Source: an uncultured Acidobacteriota bacterium
GTDB taxonomy: Bacteria; Acidobacteriota; Blastocatellia; Pyrinomonadales; Pyrinomonadaceae
Assembly (NCBI GenBank): GCA_937871585.1
Contig: CALMPJ010000146.1
Span: 1-41,480 of the forward strand
Direction of reading: 5' to 3'
Length of the DNA stretch: 41,480 nucleotides
Of the stretch, positions 40,342 to 41,480 are shown in pieces. The notes under the pieces are model-generated. The model did not search any database. It worked only from the letters and a program-made list of their open reading frames with translations, and was not told the DNA's origin. Each line of letters opens with the position of its first letter. Position 1 is the stretch's first letter. The position numbers were made by a program, and so were the translations under genes.

Positions 40342-41480
40342 ATGAATATTCCTGAATTTACCGAGATCATCGAACAGAACGACCAGACAGAGGCACGCAC
40401 GGCCTCGCTTGCTGCTATCGCCGAATTGGTCGGCAATATTTATCCGAACAAGTTTGTTCGCACGAGCATCAGCGGAAGTGAGGACACGCTGACGGCGTTG
40501 AAAGGCTTCGCTCCGGTCGCATCGGCTGAGGCTGAAATGGCTGCGATCAAGGCTTCGCTTGGCGAAGGCGAGCGTCCCCCCGCTGATAAGAAAGATGCTC
40601 TCAACGAAGGTCTGAAGGCTCTCGGCACAGTCCGTATTGCCGGTCGTTTGACGACGCCGACGCGTGGGAATTTTGTTCATCTGACCGACGGCATTTCGAA
40701 GCTGCAGGTGTATGCGAACAAAAAAGGTCCTTTGGCATTGATCAAGAATGATGGTAGCAACACGATCGATGAAGATAACGGCTGGGCTTTGTGGCAGATG
40801 CTGGATCATGGTGATCTCGTCGGCGTCGAGGGCTATCTGTTCATCACAAACACCGGCGAGGTTTCGGTTCACGTCGAAAAATTGCAGTTCCTCGCCAAGG
40901 CAATGCTGCCGATGCCGGACAAGATGCACGGGATTGCAGATCCTGAATTGCGACGGCGTTATCGATACGCCGATCTGATCGCTTCGTCGCTGCAGGTTGA
41001 ACACGAAGGGCTTACTACGCGTGAGGTTTTCGAACGCCGAGCAAAGCTGATCGCCGGAATGCGTCGCTACCTCGACGATCATGGCTATGTCGAGGTCGAG
41101 ACGCCGATGCTCACGCCCAAGGCGACCGGCGCCGCCGCCAAGCCATTCGAAACGCACCACAACGCGCTCGATATTCCGCTTTACGCACGCATCGCGCCTG
41201 AGCTTTATCTCAAGCGTCTCGTCGTCGGTGGTTTCGAAAAGGTCTACGAACTGAACCGAAACTTCCGCAACGAAGGACTTTCGCAGCGGCACAATCCCGA
41301 GTTCACGATGCTCGAGTTTTACTGTGCCTACATGGACGTGAACGGGATGATGGATTTCTGCGAACAGATGATGCAGGACGCCGTGAAAAAGGCGAACAAC
41401 GGCTCGCTGATCGTGAATTACGAAGGCAAAGACATCGATTTCTCGAACTTTCGCCGTGTGAAGATGAGCGACGCGGTTGG
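40342..41480 (+). CDS. lysS: Lysyl-tRNA synthetase, class II (cut by the window end)
   Basis: Charges tRNA-Lys. 379 residues are visible. The N-terminal OB-fold ([43 protein letters not shown]) is followed by the catalytic core with motif 1 ([11 protein letters not shown]255) and motif 2 ([24 protein letters not shown]). The frame is open to the last base, so the C-terminal catalytic part lies outside. Between the NKFVR and VRIAGR elements there are about 55 residues (Ala/Glu/Lys-rich), roughly 20 more than in E. coli LysS as I remember it. ATG 40342 has no SD; a TTG at 40327 is in frame. Confidence 0.95.
   Translation, partial: MNIPEFTEIIEQNDQTEARTASLAAIAELVGNIYPNKFVRTSISGSEDTLTALKGFAPVASAEAEMAAIKASLGEGERPPADKKDALNEGLKALGTVRIAGRLTTPTRGNFVHLTDGISKLQVYANKKGPLALIKNDGSNTIDEDNGWALWQMLDHGDLVGVEGYLFITNTGEVSVHVEKLQFLAKAMLPMPDKMHGIADPELRRRYRYADLIASSLQVEHEGLTTREVFERRAKLIAGMRRYLDDHGYVEVETPMLTPKATGAAAKPFETHHNALDIPLYARIAPELYLKRLVVGGFEKVYELNRNFRNEGLSQRHNPEFTMLEFYCAYMDVNGMMDFCEQMMQDAVKKANNGSLIVNYEGKDIDFSNFRRVKMSDAV

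Noticed and set aside
40321..41292. 323-residue minus-strand ORF opposite lysS
   Set aside because: The plus strand encodes lysyl-tRNA synthetase motifs 1 and 2.
1..41480. tRNA, rRNA, CRISPR arrays, phage or IS elements
   Set aside because: I saw no tRNA-like sequence in the spacers examined, no spaced direct-repeat array and no transposase or integrase ORF; a tRNA scan was not possible here.

Overview
The window looks like a chromosomal segment of an Acidobacteriota bacterium, probably class Blastocatellia (Pyrinomonadaceae-like). I infer this from family content: a 1043-residue TonB-dependent receptor with an N-terminal carboxypeptidase-regulatory domain, many small secreted lipoproteins, and DUF4440, DUF4920, BON and LolA-like proteins around ordinary housekeeping genes. 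I recognise no phage, IS element, CRISPR array, tRNA or rRNA. Taxonomy is inference and no search was run.

Layout. 1-603: two broken genes meet head to head, a TPR-protein C-terminus on the minus strand and the FtsK gamma domain on the plus strand. 686-3325: comEC. 3382-5519: two paralogous lipoproteins, each with two DUF4440-like domains. 5666-7246: purH, then a 37-residue membrane micro-ORF with its own terminator. 7494-10449: a tightly coupled plus-strand set (M61-like peptidase, SH3 lipoprotein, Smr protein). 10446-17018: a minus-strand block for sugar-nucleotide metabolism (UDP-glucuronate decarboxylase, epimerase), a secreted S9 peptidase and an e(P4)-type phosphatase, plus one Ig-like plus-strand gene. 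17247-20378: the TonB receptor. 20613-23653: typA, a double-BON protein and trmL. 23801-26152: a LolA-like protein, then an ECF sigma factor overlapping a membrane anti-sigma-like protein with a PDZ domain. 26153-27330: two membrane proteins. 27383-30504: tandem YtcJ-like amidohydrolases, the second diverged. 30560-33838: DUF4920, a small membrane protein, dusB, a LolA-like protein and a coiled-coil protein. 33897-41480: a SurA-like foldase, an anchored zinc-ribbon/HExxH protein, mfd, mscS and lysS (cut by the window edge).

Themes. Cell-envelope biogenesis and periplasmic processing dominate: foldase, BON, LolA-like, TonB receptor, secreted peptidases and an envelope-stress-type sigma/anti-sigma pair. 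Genes are densely packed: same-strand pairs overlap by 1-11 bases, and four convergent pairs touch or overlap at their stops. Strong hairpin terminators occur at other convergent or operon ends.

The most unusual signals are: (1) heptanucleotide (7-bp period) short tandem repeats inserted in frame in both purH and mfd, giving related 7-residue-period peptide inserts; (2) the broken ftsK/TPR junction, which is either a rearrangement or an assembly chimera; (3) the anti-sigma-like protein with its own PDZ domain; (4) four DUF4440 domains sharing a conserved cysteine pair; (5) small ORFs with apparent leaderless promoters. I did not find a clear-cut new multi-gene defence or mobile system.
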